A stretch of 64,000 nucleotides of DNA from Enterococcus sp. BWR-S5 (GCF_016745255.1 NZ_JADOEQ010000002.1:248001-312000), one strand, 5' to 3'. Positions 25,061-34,860 are shown, counted from the first letter of the stretch. Numbers and translations: made by a program. Notes: generated by a model from the letters alone, not told the origin.

Positions 25061-27985
25061 CTAGACAACGTCATTTTTTCTTTTCCAAATTATCACCATC
25101 CCAGCCGAAAACAGCAGAAGAACAGCAGCCAAGCTAAAGGCCAGCTCATTCTTTTCTCCGGTGCTAGGTAATGAATAAGAAGATGTTGGCGAACTGCCGT
25201 TTACTGGAAGAGATACGGTTGCTGCGGGTTTTTCTTTTTCTTTGTAAAAAACAGTCTGACCGTAGTCGCCCTTTCCGTCATGCTTACAGTAAAGGTCTGT
25301 CTTTTCCTCATCGTTATACGCCGCCTCATCAAAATAAACATTCTCGTTTTGGATTGTATTTGCCGGAATCACTGTTTTAACCAAAACCTTACCAGAGCCA
25401 TCAATAATCAATTCGCCTTCAAATTCATCATAGACAGTCCCTGTCTTTTCTCCGACCAACTTAGTGACCAATGTTTTCCCTTCGGCAAAGTTCTCACTAA
25501 TTGAAATTTCGTCATAAAAAATATTTTCTACCGTTGGATCAAATTCTTTGCTTTGGTTATTCACATAGGCCTGTGTGCCCATTTTAGGCTCTTCTGTTTT
25601 ATAGAATAATGTCTGCCCATAATCTCCTTTTCCATCATGCTCACAATAAAGGTCTGTTTTTTCTTCGTCATTATAGGCTGCTTCATAGAAATAAACATTT
25701 TCCTTCTGGATAGTATTCGCAGGAATCACTGTTTCTACCAATACCTTCCCTGTACCATCAACAATCAGCTCACCTTCAAACTCGTCGTAGACAGTCCCAG
25801 TTTCTTCTCCAATCAACGTTGTAACCAGCGTTTTCCCTTCGGCAAAATATTCACTGAGTGAAATTTCATCATAAAAGACATTTTCTACCGTTGGATCAAA
25901 GGCTTTTCCGCCATTGTTCACATAGGCCTGTGTACTCATCTTAGGTAGTACAGGTGCATTCGTCCAATCCGTGGTCGTCTGTTGTTCATCATGAATCGTA
26001 ATGAAGCGTGTTTCTGTTTCGCCTTCCGTTTGGATATAGCCATCAGGGAATTTTACTTCTGTTACTTTATAAACACCTTCCGGAAGTCTAAAGACTGTCG
26101 CAGCGGTTTCTGTTGTAAACTGGAAATGAACATTTCGATTGTATTCAGAAACACCTTCAATATAAAATTCTGCTCCCGCAAGATTGACAAACGTAAATTT
26201 ATCTCGCTTGTTGAAGGTCCACTCTCCTGTTTTTGGTACATTTCTGATGGTTCCTATATCATAGGTAATTATTTTTTCCGTATTACTGCCGTACGGAATT
26301 GCAAAGGTCGTTTGTACCTCGGAAGGCTCCCGATAGCCCGCCTCAACATTTTTTTCAATTAACTGGTACTCGTTTTGCAGACCGCCGTAGAAAGTCACAT
26401 TAGACGCAAAGTTGCCATCCTGATCAGTCGTCAAAGTATCAATGAGCTTCCCATGATTCCCAACAATCGTTGTCAAATCAGGTAAGGTGATTGTTGCGCT
26501 CGCTACCTTTTGCTCAAACGTAATGCCTTCAGCGAATTCTTCATAATAGACTGGCTTTCCCTGTGCCATTGTTTCCCACTCGTCTAAATATTCCTTTATT
26601 TTCTTTCCTTTTAGCTTAAATTCTTGAATCTCATTAGTAACGACAATCTCTACTGTTTTTCCTGCTTCGATTGTAAAGTCAAATGTTCCCGTTACAGTGG
26701 CATAACCACCTGGCGCCTTGACCTCGGTTACTCTGCCAGTTGTGCCATGAAGCAGTTCCCCCTTGTATTTTGCGATCCCGCTATTGTCCGTTGTAAAATG
26801 AACCGTTTCTCCTGTTGAAAGCTCCACCTTGAACTCTACGCCGGGAATTGGCAGACCTGTTACATCCGATTTTTTGTAAATTTGAAAATCGCCATTTCTG
26901 ACCGTAAACTTCGCACTGATTTCCGTAGAAATTGGTGTACTATGCTCATCTTCACCTGTAGTAACAAGATTCTGATACGCAGCATCCTCTGGCACATATT
27001 TGATAACTACCTTCCTTTTCAGATTCGTAGATACGCCAATGTTTACCGTTCCATCATAGCTAGGTGAAGCGAGTAACTTGAAACTTGTTGTCTGGTCCAG
27101 CGTATGTGTGCCTGAATTCAATAGTTGGCCATCACTCGTTAATGCACTGATTTCTGGCGGTAAGGTAATAGTGTATTGTACGCCGCTGCTATCCGTTTCC
27201 GGCACATACCAGTCTGTTTCCTGACGTTGTTCTGCTTGATTGTAGGTAGCTTCCTGATAGCTATTCGGAAAACTAAACCTGCCGATTGGTGCTTCTTTAC
27301 GAGCTGCCATATCCAGCAGATACGCCACATTACTGTCCGTTGTCACACGGCTGTCATTGAAAAGCTGGATGCCTTGATACGTACTTCCTAAGTGAGCGTT
27401 CAGCGCCGCAAATACATCCACGTAATTATTACCGGATACCCAATTATTCTGTAAGGCAAAATACAAAATATTGTAAAGCTCTTCGTTGTCATAGGTCGTT
27501 TTCGTGTAGTGCTGACCTGACGGAAACTCAAGATCCGGGTCAATACACCAGACTACCGCTCCATCAACGGTAATAATCGGTGTTTTGATTGGGTAATCAC
27601 CGCCATACTCTTTTCTTTCACCGCCATCACTGATTCCTATTTCTCTCAAGAGACTTGGACCATTGGAATAGCTGATAATGCGTCCGTCATTTGTATAGCC
27701 CCAGTAATTCCCCACAATAGTGTTCGGTACTGACGCCTCTGTTTCCGATTGAATTGACGGTAATGGATTAAATTGCTCAAACGGCAGTTGATTCGTTTCT
27801 AATCTGTCTGTATTATCTTCCTCTGCTTGAGCATCATCAGCTTCCTCCACCTGTATCACTTCTGTCGAGGATTGTGTCGGTTCTATAGCTCCTTGCTCTG
27901 CCAATGCTTGAACCGGTGCAATCATAAACTGTGTCGTCATCAGCAAGGTTGAGAATAGTGTTACGGCTTTTTTTCGTATCTTCAT
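25061..27985 (-). CDS. LPxTG surface protein with thioester, SpaA-like and VaFE repeats
   Basis: 974 residues with AGGAGG before the ATG. Signal peptide, acidic linker, then a thioester-type adhesin domain (VVWCIDPDLEFPSG with its Cys), SpaA/Cna-B-like domains with Lys and E-box (YKKSDVTG...VTEVKAPGGY; NKRDKFTF...VTEVKFPDGY), and two near-identical VaFE-like repeats of about 118 residues. It ends with LPSTGE, a hydrophobic helix and KRK, for sortase anchoring. It is probably an adhesin forming internal isopeptide bonds. No pilin sortase gene is nearby. Confidence 0.88.
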   Translation of the reverse strand: MKIRKKAVTLFSTLLMTTQFMIAPVQALAEQGAIEPTQSSTEVIQVEEADDAQAEEDNTDRLETNQLPFEQFNPLPSIQSETEASVPNTIVGNYWGYTNDGRIISYSNGPSLLREIGISDGGERKEYGGDYPIKTPIITVDGAVVWCIDPDLEFPSGQHYTKTTYDNEELYNILYFALQNNWVSGNNYVDVFAALNAHLGSTYQGIQLFNDSRVTTDSNVAYLLDMAARKEAPIGRFSFPNSYQEATYNQAEQRQETDWYVPETDSSGVQYTITLPPEISALTSDGQLLNSGTHTLDQTTSFKLLASPSYDGTVNIGVSTNLKRKVVIKYVPEDAAYQNLVTTGEDEHSTPISTEISAKFTVRNGDFQIYKKSDVTGLPIPGVEFKVELSTGETVHFTTDNSGIAKYKGELLHGTTGRVTEVKAPGGYATVTGTFDFTIEAGKTVEIVVTNEIQEFKLKGKKIKEYLDEWETMAQGKPVYYEEFAEGITFEQKVASATITLPDLTTIVGNHGKLIDTLTTDQDGNFASNVTFYGGLQNEYQLIEKNVEAGYREPSEVQTTFAIPYGSNTEKIITYDIGTIRNVPKTGEWTFNKRDKFTFVNLAGAEFYIEGVSEYNRNVHFQFTTETAATVFRLPEGVYKVTEVKFPDGYIQTEGETETRFITIHDEQQTTTDWTNAPVLPKMSTQAYVNNGGKAFDPTVENVFYDEISLSEYFAEGKTLVTTLIGEETGTVYDEFEGELIVDGTGKVLVETVIPANTIQKENVYFYEAAYNDEEKTDLYCEHDGKGDYGQTLFYKTEEPKMGTQAYVNNQSKEFDPTVENIFYDEISISENFAEGKTLVTKLVGEKTGTVYDEFEGELIIDGSGKVLVKTVIPANTIQNENVYFDEAAYNDEEKTDLYCKHDGKGDYGQTVFYKEKEKPAATVSLPVNGSSPTSSYSLPSTGEKNELAFSLAAVLLLFSAGMVIIWKRKNDVV
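25240..25940 (-). repeat. Two tandem 356-bp repeats inside the surface-protein gene
   Basis: Units starting near 25940 and 25584 encode the VaFE-like modules (TQAYVNN, DPTVENVFYDEIS, NDEEKTDLYC, GKGDYGQT). Homologous exchange between them would change the number of units. Confidence 0.75.
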
Positions 27986-28569
27986 TTGATTTCCTCCTAA
28001 TTTTTTATTTATCCCATTCCATTTCTGATAAGTCCGGCGGTTCTCTACTTCTCTTCATAATCACTCTCCCTAACATTAAGCCAAAACAAAACAGGCCATC
28101 AAATGTTTCAATGCCCTGTTCTTTACGGATAAAAACGGAACCGGTGGAAGCACTGTTTCGCTTCCGCCGGTTCCATTTCTATCTCTATTCAATTATTCAA
28201 TCCACACATATTCTTTAGTCAGCTACTCTTATTCACAACAACGGTATTATGCTCTATCTAAACAAACGACAGGCTGCCAGCTATATAGCCGCAGCATTTT
28301 TATATAAGAATTCACACGCTCGTTTTAAGCAACCGGAAACGAAAACTCTAGCAAAGTCGGATATTTTGCTCCCTCATATGGAGATCCTTGCAAAATCTTT
28401 GCATGATGGTGCAGAAGTATACTGCACTGTGACACACCAGACTTATATATGCTGGTTACTCCAAACCCTTTAGTAGTCACGCTGATTAGTTTGAAGAGGT
28501 CTCTTATCAACCTAGTCTATTCAATTATGGAGCATTCTTGCCCTCGTTCTTTTATTCCTTTTAGACAGC
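27986..28569. other. Intergenic stretch with two hairpins
   Basis: No gene accepted. AACAGG...CCTGTT (28090-28120) and a strong GGAACCGG(T/C)GGAAGC hairpin (28137-28174, with short T-rich tails) are seen; they probably insulate the surface-protein gene. The rest, up to 28569, is weakly patterned. Confidence 0.5.
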
Positions 28570-28977
28570 CTAAAGCTGCTCATAACAATAGGCATTCCTT
28601 TTCTGCAGCCATACCGTATAGTCCTGACCTTCAAGCATCGCAGCTTTGCGTTCAGTTTCAGTCAATTCGTACTTTCTTTTTATAGGTGCCTGTTTTAACC
28701 GATTTTCTGCCGTACTCAGTAAAAGTCCTGCTCTTTCCATACGCTTTCCAATAATCGTTCCCTTTCCGTCCATCAATAACTTGATTTCAGGATAGATGAG
28801 CTTTGTTGCTACGGGTTGCCCAATTTCCTGCTTTTGCCGCTCTCCTTTATCAAATAGGTAAATAAAGCGTCTGGCCTCTTGCTGATAAATCTGCCAAAAA
28901 CTCTTGTTGAACAGCTGGACAGTTACATGATTTAATCGTTCTACATCTTTTTGCTGGATAGGAAATTTTTTTGCCAT
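28570..28977 (-). CDS. Unidentified 135-residue protein
   Basis: GAAAGGTGATGGA precedes the ATG. It is basic and mostly helical (FWQIYQQEARRFIYLFD, TETERKAAMLEGQDYT), with no signal or membrane segment. No family recognised. It is divergent from the XRE-type regulator gene across 659 bases. Confidence 0.55.
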   Translation of the reverse strand: MAKKFPIQQKDVERLNHVTVQLFNKSFWQIYQQEARRFIYLFDKGERQKQEIGQPVATKLIYPEIKLLMDGKGTIIGKRMERAGLLLSTAENRLKQAPIKRKYELTETERKAAMLEGQDYTVWLQKRNAYCYEQL

Positions 28978-29636
28978 TCCATCACCTTTCTTTAGCCAAA
29001 AAACTTTTGCAGATAGAAACTTACCAGCTTACTCATATGACTTTATTCTCCATTTCTCAGTATAAATGAATAAGCGCATTTCTTTAGCAGCTCATTCATA
29101 CAAAAAAATAAAAATCACCTTCTGCACCTGTTCTTTTTATTGTTTACTTGTTATAATATTAACATTGCAAAAAGTGCAGCAAAGGCCTCGTGCCATTTCT
29201 GCTTTTGCATGAGTTCAGAGACAAAATACTGCGATAACAACCAGATATCCAGCTGTGGCAACAACGGGTATTCTAAAACAGTAATTGTTTTTTTACTCAA
29301 TTATCATTTATCCTTTTAAAGAGCTGGTAAGGCTCCCGATAAACCCTGTGAAAAAACAGGACGAATCAAAAAATAAGCAGCTGACAAAAGCTGGTTTGAT
29401 TATACGTTGATACCTCTTAGCGACTTTTCCGTTGATTTTTTCTAATCTGAAAATGTCGCTTTTTATCAGCTTTCTCCAAAAAATATTTTTCTTTATTTGT
29501 AATGTTTTTCTTTTATTTGATTATTATTATAATACAAAATAAAGATAAATAAAACAGTTTTTTACAATTTATTTTTATAAATGATTTTTCTTATAAAAAT
29601 GTCTCATACTTTTCCACTAATTGAAAGGGGTTTATT
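28978..29636. other. Divergent intergenic region, possible structured RNA
   Basis: The first part is AT-rich. A TATAAT at 29152-29157 begins a stretch with several hairpins (next entry). The last 150 bases before the regulator gene are strongly A/T-rich and contain its promoter and AAAGGGG ribosome site. Confidence 0.5.
29163..29467 (+). ncRNA. Candidate structured leader or small RNA
   Basis: Downstream of TATAAT (29152) lie TGCAAAAAGTGCAG paired with CTGCTTTTGCA (29165-29209), a weak AAACA/TGTTT hairpin with a T-run (29275-29294), CCTGT/ACAGG and AATCAAA...TTTGATT hairpins (29352-29402), and a terminator-like AGCGAC...GTCGCT hairpin with five T (29419-29465). No known riboswitch recognised. 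It could be one leader of the XRE regulator gene or two short RNAs. Confidence 0.35.
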
Positions 29637-30530
29637 ATGCAAATCGGAGAGATTATTCGTTTTCTACGTACACATAAAAAAATGAGTCAATCAGAAGTAG
29701 CAGCGTATTTAGATGTTCGTGTCATGAATATTTCAAACTGGGAACGAGGTATCAGCCAACCTCCTGCCGAGAAAATAAAGGAGTTTTCTCAGTTATTTCA
29801 AGTCTCGATTGATACGCTCTTTGGTCGAACGACTTTAGAAAGCTTTACAAATCAAAATATTTATGAAATTCGTGATCTTGCGTTAGAGCTTCAAACTGTC
29901 ATGAATGACTTGAAAAAGGAAGATATCGATCGTATTTTTCGTTTTGTCTATGACTTGAAAATTATGAACCTTAGAAAACAATTTAACTATGATGCCTTCG
30001 AGGTTGAAAGCAGCATCAAACTGTTGCTTCAACAGTCCAATAATGCCGTCTATGAATTGGCTAAATATTGTAAGCGGCTTGTTGATGAATTTGGTGCGAT
30101 TCATGGAAATAATCAGAAGCAGCTGCTATTTGATAGTGTGCTTCTTGTTGAATTGAAGCAGGAAAATACCCCTGAATTCAAAAATGTTCAGCGAGGAATT
30201 TATGAAGAGCTGCTGCCGCTTGATTTATTCATCATCGCTTGGCGTAAAGGGGATACTTCCTTAAAAGAAATGGCAGAGCGATTTAATGTCAGCTACGAAT
30301 TTGTGCTTGAGGCAACAGCCTATTACAAAACAGCTCAAGGGGATACCTGCTCGGTCAATGATTACTTTATCAATTTTCAACAGACTCTTACCACAGATTG
30401 GTTAACTATCACAGAAAAATCTGATGTTGAGCTGGCAGAGCCTCGAGAAGTATTTCCAGTAAGCAAGCTGACTGAAGCTATCCTTCTAAACAGAGCTGTG
30501 GATTCTTACTCCAAAGAAGCAGGCATATAA
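29637..30530 (+). CDS. XRE-family transcriptional regulator
   Basis: 297 residues with AAAGGGG before the ATG. N-terminal XRE helix-turn-helix: IIRFLRTHKKMSQSEVAAYL, then VRVMNISNWERGISQPPAEK. The C-terminal 220 residues are helical and include a second helix-turn-helix-like piece (LKEMAERFNVSYEFVLEATA), as in regulators related to ImmR or phage repressors, although no catalytic motif is visible. It is monocistronic, ending in a hairpin terminator. The target is unknown; the divergent 135-residue gene is a candidate. Confidence 0.8.
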   Translation: MQIGEIIRFLRTHKKMSQSEVAAYLDVRVMNISNWERGISQPPAEKIKEFSQLFQVSIDTLFGRTTLESFTNQNIYEIRDLALELQTVMNDLKKEDIDRIFRFVYDLKIMNLRKQFNYDAFEVESSIKLLLQQSNNAVYELAKYCKRLVDEFGAIHGNNQKQLLFDSVLLVELKQENTPEFKNVQRGIYEELLPLDLFIIAWRKGDTSLKEMAERFNVSYEFVLEATAYYKTAQGDTCSVNDYFINFQQTLTTDWLTITEKSDVELAEPREVFPVSKLTEAILLNRAVDSYSKEAGI

Positions 30531-30580
30531 GACCTTGCCAATCACCGTTCTTTCCAGAAAAAATACCGATACACAGAAAA

Positions 30581-30619
30581 ACGAAGAAAGAAGGCAAACG
30601 AGCAGCCTTTTTTCTTCGT
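30581..30619. terminator. Terminator between convergent genes
   Basis: ACGAAGAAA pairs with TTTCTTCGT, and the inner AAGG/CCTT extends it; a T-rich tail follows on the plus strand. Confidence 0.7.
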
Positions 30620-30669
30620 TCTTTTCTTATTTAACTCCTCTTAGGCTGGAAGATTCACCAATCTTATCC

Positions 30670-30915
30670 TCAGCAAGAATCTAAGAACATCTCCTTCACT
30701 TCCACATGAAAAAAATCAGTAATGACAATCCCCAGTTCCAGAGATGGACTATAGCTTCCTGCTTCAATTGCTCGAATCATCTGCCAAGAAACCACTTTTT
30801 TCCTTCCCTTTTTTTTCAAGTACAGTTGCTCTACCTCCTCTGCCAACTCCTGATAAGTCAATGCCCAACGCTCCCTAAATTCTTTCAAACGATTCTTTTT
30901 TTGTTCTTTTTTCAC
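30670..30915 (-). CDS. Small XRE-type DNA-binding protein
   Basis: 81 residues: LKEFRERWALTYQELAEEVE, then WQMIRAIEAGSYSPSLELGI and FFHVEVKEMFL make a complete Cro/C1-type helix-turn-helix with the usual C-terminal helix. A lysine-rich loop (KKKGRKK) is inserted between helices. The ATG has a weak AAGGGAA. Regulatory target unknown. Confidence 0.75.
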   Translation of the reverse strand: MKKEQKKNRLKEFRERWALTYQELAEEVEQLYLKKKGRKKVVSWQMIRAIEAGSYSPSLELGIVITDFFHVEVKEMFLDSC

Positions 30916-31439
30916 GTAAATTCCCTTTCTAAAAAATAATGTCTTTATTCATCCTGTAAAATTCTTTCCTATACATGGCGTTGATACAATGCCTTGTGCC
31001 TCCAAATATAGGTGCACCTGCCAAAAATCGTATTAGTCCCATGAAAAACGCAACTGCCTCCAAAAACTGTGACTATTCAGCTCTCGACATCAATTGCTCC
31101 CCCATACTCATATAATCGGACAAACAAAATAATTAGGTGCCCATTTCTTTTACAAGATTTATCTATATAAAACGCTTCGGCAAAATCAGTAGTCAAAAAC
31201 ACGCTGCGATAGAAATCGTGCTGCTTGGTTCTTTCTACAAAGAGCTGTCGCTTCCGTCGATGTATCATTCGAGTATAATAAGACTGAAACACCTTCGTTC
31301 TTCCTACAATCAGCTCTTCTGCAGCACCTTCAAAATACCAAAATAAAAAAACTGAGATATTCGTTATCATGTGCAAAGACACACTGTAAACAACATCTCA
31401 GTTCTTTTATCTTAAGTGCTAAAAGGCTATTCTTGATTC
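30916..31439. other. Intergenic stretch with terminator
   Basis: AACTGAGAT (31350-31358) pairs with ATCTCAGTT (31395-31403) and on the minus strand is followed by seven T, ending the YtpR-type gene. Open frames here on both strands lack ribosome sites, and I do not accept them. Confidence 0.55.
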
Positions 31440-32051
31440 TTACTCCGCTGAAAACGGCTCCCCAACCTTTGCATCAAATGGCAGCTCCAAAATCCCTTTT
31501 TTCTCAGGAGCGTTCGGCACATTCAACTCTCTTGCAGAACAAATCATTCCCAGACTCTCTACGCCACGCAACTTACCTGGCCAAATCATCAGTCCATCCG
31601 GCATCATCGCACCTGGCTTTGCAACAACGACCTTTTGGCCGGCTTTGATATTCGGTGCACCGCAGACAATTTGTAGCACTGTGCCATTATCTACCTCAGT
31701 TTGTGTGATAGATAAATGATCGGAATCCGGATGCTTCTTGCAGGATTTAACAAAGCCAATCACGATTTTAGGTTCATGGTCTAACACCAGTGTTTCTGAA
31801 AAACCGTCCTTAGCAATCGCTGCATTCAACTTATCCAGTTGTTCCCGAGACAAATCGATTTGACCTTGTCCTTTAATTTCACCTAAAATGGTCGACACCT
31901 CAAAAATATTCCAAGCCACGATTGTACCATCTGTTGTAGTGACCTTCGCTGTATTGCCTTTACGTTCAACATGATTTTCCTGTCCTTGATCATCAGCTAC
32001 GATAACCATTAGTACATCGCCAACATGCTCTTTATTATAAGAAAAAATCAT
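31440..32051 (-). CDS. ytpR: YtpR-type tRNA-binding-domain protein
   Basis: 203 residues. An N-terminal DUF4479-like part is followed by a tRNA-binding (EMAP/PheT-N-like) OB domain: IGFVKSCKKHPDSDHLSIT, LQIVCGAPNIKAGQKVVVA, GMICSARELNVP. This matches the YtpR family, stand-alone relatives of the PheT N-terminal domain. Usually found with YtpP and PepA genes in Bacillota, as here. Function is poorly known. Confidence 0.9.
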   Translation of the reverse strand: MIFSYNKEHVGDVLMVIVADDQGQENHVERKGNTAKVTTTDGTIVAWNIFEVSTILGEIKGQGQIDLSREQLDKLNAAIAKDGFSETLVLDHEPKIVIGFVKSCKKHPDSDHLSITQTEVDNGTVLQIVCGAPNIKAGQKVVVAKPGAMMPDGLMIWPGKLRGVESLGMICSARELNVPNAPEKKGILELPFDAKVGEPFSAE

Positions 32052-32240
32052 TTCTTTGCCTCCTCATTTTTTCATTCTGTTCCATCTTAACAAAAAAGCG
32101 TGTATCTGCCTATCTGTTTTATGGGAAAATTCTTTTCTAAGTGAACCAAGCGCTCAAAAAATGACTGGGCGTTTGTCAATCGAACATGACAGCCCAGCCA
32201 CTTTTGACAGGATGAACAGGAACAGTAGATTCGTTCCTTG

Positions 32241-32558
32241 TCAGACTGTCAAGCCCTTCAGAAATTCTGTAATTTCTGCTTTTGTTTTACGATCCTTATT
32301 TACCAGACGTCCTAGCTCTTTGCCATTATCCAAAACGACAAAGCTTGGAATGCCAAAAATATTCCATTTTGCCGCAACGTCGATATAATCATCGCGGTCA
32401 ACTTCAATAAACTGATAATCTGGAAATGCTTCCTCAATTTCAGGTAATGCCGGCTTGATAAAACGGCAGTCCCCGCACCAATCTGCGGTGAAAAAGAAAA
32501 CGTTCTTGCCATTTTCAACAAAACCAGCCAGCTCTTCCAGCGATTTCGGTATAATCAT
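32241..32558 (-). CDS. Thioredoxin-like protein (YtpP type)
   Basis: 105 residues with the thioredoxin active-site motif FTADWCGDCRFIKPAL (CGDC) and the cis-Pro loop GIPSFVVLDNGKE. The fold is complete and there is no signal peptide, so it acts in the cytoplasm. It lies between YtpR and an M42 aminopeptidase, the YtpP context. The site CGDC differs from the CGPC of true thioredoxin. Confidence 0.88.
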   Translation of the reverse strand: MIIPKSLEELAGFVENGKNVFFFTADWCGDCRFIKPALPEIEEAFPDYQFIEVDRDDYIDVAAKWNIFGIPSFVVLDNGKELGRLVNKDRKTKAEITEFLKGLTV

Positions 32559-32567
32559 CTATGTGTC

Positions 32568-33644
32568 CTACTTTCCGTAAATAATTGTATTTACTGTTGT
32601 ACGGTCTAAGCCCTTCAACACTTGAATCAGCATTTCTCTTGCTGCTTCAAAGTCTTTGATACTAAACATCGTTTGATGCGTATGGATGTAGCGGCCGCAA
32701 ACCCCAATCACTGAGCTTGGTACGCCATCATTTGTTGTATGCGCAGCACCAGCATCTGTACCACCTTTCGATACAAAGTATTGGTAAGGAATATTATGTG
32801 TTTCTGCTGTATCAAGTAAGTATTCACGAACACGTGGCAAGGTAATCATGCCTGGATCAAAAATACGCAGTAATGTGCCTTCACCAAGATGACCAAAGGT
32901 GCCTTCTTTGGTTTGAATATCATCCGCTGCTGAACAGTCTACAGCAAAGAATAAATCCGGTTTAAATTTGTGGACAGATGGTTTAGAACCTCTCAAGCCA
33001 ACCTCTTCCTGTACATTCGCTCCAGCGATTAAGGTATGTCCCAATGTCTCATTTTGCAAGGCTTCCAGTGCTTCTAACACTAAGGTACAGCCGTAACGAT
33101 TGTCCCAAGATTTAGCGATAATGTTTTTGCCGTTCGCTGTCTTGATTGTTTCGGTTTGCGGTACGATTGTATCTCCAGGACGTACACCAAAGCTTTCTGC
33201 TTCTTCTTTTGATTCGAAGCCGGCATCAAACAATACATCTGTTACTTCCAGTTGTTTTTGTCCGCTGGTTCCACGCAACAAATGTGGCGGAATAGACGAT
33301 GAGATACATGGATAATTGCCTTTCGCCGTTTTCAATGTGAAACGTTGCGCAGAAACAACATATGGATTCCAGCCGCCTAAAGGCACCACACGGAACAGTC
33401 CATTGTCCTGAATCTGTGTCAGCATAAAACCAACCTCATCCAAATGCGCAGCTATCATCACTCGTGGTGCATCATTTTCCTTCGCACGTTTGATTCCAAA
33501 AATACCGCCCAGACCATCATACTGGACTTCATCTACTAAAGGCGTCATATGCTCTTTCATATATGCTCGAACGTCTTCTTCGGCTCCGCTGGTTCCTTGA
33601 AGTTCTGTCAATTCCTTGATTCGTAAAAATGTTTTGTCATCCAT
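32568..33644 (-). CDS. pepA: Glutamyl aminopeptidase, M42 family
   Basis: 358 residues from ATG 33644, which has GGAGG eight bases upstream; an earlier in-frame ATG at 33680 is not expected. M42 metallopeptidase landmarks are AAHLDEVGFMLT, SWDNRYGC, NVQEEVGLRGS (catalytic Glu and metal ligand), AVDCSAADD, and the C-terminal CGRYIHTHQTMF. It removes N-terminal Glu/Asp from peptides in the cytoplasm. The gene is 10 bases from the thioredoxin-like gene. Confidence 0.93.
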   Translation of the reverse strand: MDDKTFLRIKELTELQGTSGAEEDVRAYMKEHMTPLVDEVQYDGLGGIFGIKRAKENDAPRVMIAAHLDEVGFMLTQIQDNGLFRVVPLGGWNPYVVSAQRFTLKTAKGNYPCISSSIPPHLLRGTSGQKQLEVTDVLFDAGFESKEEAESFGVRPGDTIVPQTETIKTANGKNIIAKSWDNRYGCTLVLEALEALQNETLGHTLIAGANVQEEVGLRGSKPSVHKFKPDLFFAVDCSAADDIQTKEGTFGHLGEGTLLRIFDPGMITLPRVREYLLDTAETHNIPYQYFVSKGGTDAGAAHTTNDGVPSSVIGVCGRYIHTHQTMFSIKDFEAAREMLIQVLKGLDRTTVNTIIYGK

Positions 33645-33860
33645 TTTTTTGACCTCCGCCTTGTTTTTTCCTTGAAACAAACGAAATTTTTTTGATAAAA
33701 ACTATCAATGTCGCTTATTTCTCTCATTCCTGAGATTTCTCATTTATTATAACGCAAAATTATTTTATTGAACATTTTTTTTATTTCCATTAGACTATGT
33801 TAGAATAGGAATAAGACAACAGACAGTTATTCATACTTGAAATAGACGGAGGGGTTCCTA

Positions 33861-34196
33861 ATGGGTGAAGAAAATGAATTGAGTTATTTTAAAAACGGAC
33901 TGGCAATAGGTGCCGGGCTGGGCATTGTCAGTGGTGTTCTGTCCACCCTGTGGTTCCAAAGAAACCGAACACTGGATGCAGATTTCGTACTGGAAAATAT
34001 CAAGGATGCCTTTTTGAAGGAAGGTCCGATTGAGGGATCGTGGATTGAATTTGAGAAGAAGCCTTTAAGAAAATTTGCCATTCATTCGAAAACATATAAT
34101 GGTGGAATCTCTCGGATAGAGGACGGCAGCTTGGTTCAGTATGCCTTTGTTGCGGATGCACAAACCGGAACCGTGATTGATGTTACTCGATTGTAA
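33861..34196 (+). CDS. Small membrane-anchored PepSY-like protein
   Basis: 111 residues with GGAGGG before the ATG. A single hydrophobic helix (GLAIGAGLGIVSGVLSTL) is followed by a PepSY-like module (VLENIKDAFLKEGPIEGSWI ... AFVADAQTGTVIDVTRL). The gene is divergent from pepA, followed by its own terminator. Such proteins are common beside pepA in enterococci; function unknown. Confidence 0.75.
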   Translation: MGEENELSYFKNGLAIGAGLGIVSGVLSTLWFQRNRTLDADFVLENIKDAFLKEGPIEGSWIEFEKKPLRKFAIHSKTYNGGISRIEDGSLVQYAFVADAQTGTVIDVTRL

Positions 34197-34198
34197 TA

Positions 34199-34248
34199 AA
34201 AAGAGAAAGGTATGCATTCTGTTTTAGCAGAAGCGTCTCTTTCTCTTT
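34199..34248 (+). terminator. Terminator
   Basis: AAAAGAGAAAG pairs with CTTTCTCTTTT, with a long loop, after the PepSY-like gene. Confidence 0.7.
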
Positions 34249-34291
34249 TTGATTGTTTATATTTATAGGTTTGATTAAAAAGGAGGAGACC

Positions 34292-34792
34292 ATGAAAAAA
34301 CTATTCATTAAACAGCGTGTGTTCAGCCTTGGCGGTCATTTTACTGTTAAAGATGAGTGGGAACAGGATCAGTATATTGTTGAAGGCAGCTTTTTAGCTA
34401 TCCCAAAAACCTTCACTATTTCAGATACTCAAGGACGGAGAATCGGGACTATCACTAAAAAAGTATTCAGTTTTCTGCCTAAATTTTTCATTGAGATTGA
34501 TGGCGAAGAAACTTTAACGATTGAAAAAGAACTGACGCTTTTTAAATCCCGCTATCATATTGATGCTAAGGGGCTGGATATTCAAGGTGACTGGTGGAAC
34601 AAAAATTTTGAAATTGTTCGAAAGGGAGAGATAGTTGCAACAATCGAGGAAAAATGGTTCACTTGGGGGGATTCCTTCGAGGTCGATATCTATGATGAGT
34701 CATTGGAGCATACCATCATCTCTCTTGTCATTGCCATTGATTTTGTTAAACAAGAGGAGAGCAACGCAGCTGCAAGCTCCAGCAGCTCGTAA
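34292..34792 (+). CDS. LURP-one-related (tubby-like) protein
   Basis: 166 residues from ATG 34292, chosen for AAGGAGGAG seven bases before it. Repeated beta strands with KKLFIKQRVFSLGGHFTVKD, EGSFLAIPKTFTISDTQGRR and FSFLPKFFIEIDGEE match the YxjI/LURP-one barrel. It ends in a low-complexity AAASSSSS tail. Function unknown. Confidence 0.8.
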   Translation: MKKLFIKQRVFSLGGHFTVKDEWEQDQYIVEGSFLAIPKTFTISDTQGRRIGTITKKVFSFLPKFFIEIDGEETLTIEKELTLFKSRYHIDAKGLDIQGDWWNKNFEIVRKGEIVATIEEKWFTWGDSFEVDIYDESLEHTIISLVIAIDFVKQEESNAAASSSSS

Positions 34793-34860
34793 CAGATGTT
34801 TAGTGGGTACGCGCATTGATAGATTACGCGTTTCGTAATTTATAAAATTGAATCCGTAGT

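Noticed and set aside
28249-28473. 74-codon frame on the plus strand
   Set aside because: No ribosome site, low-complexity composition, overlapping open frames on the other strand.
31077-31382. 101-codon minus-strand frame (and a plus-strand 69-codon frame in the same place)
   Set aside because: The start lies inside the loop of the YtpR terminator and neither frame has a ribosome site.
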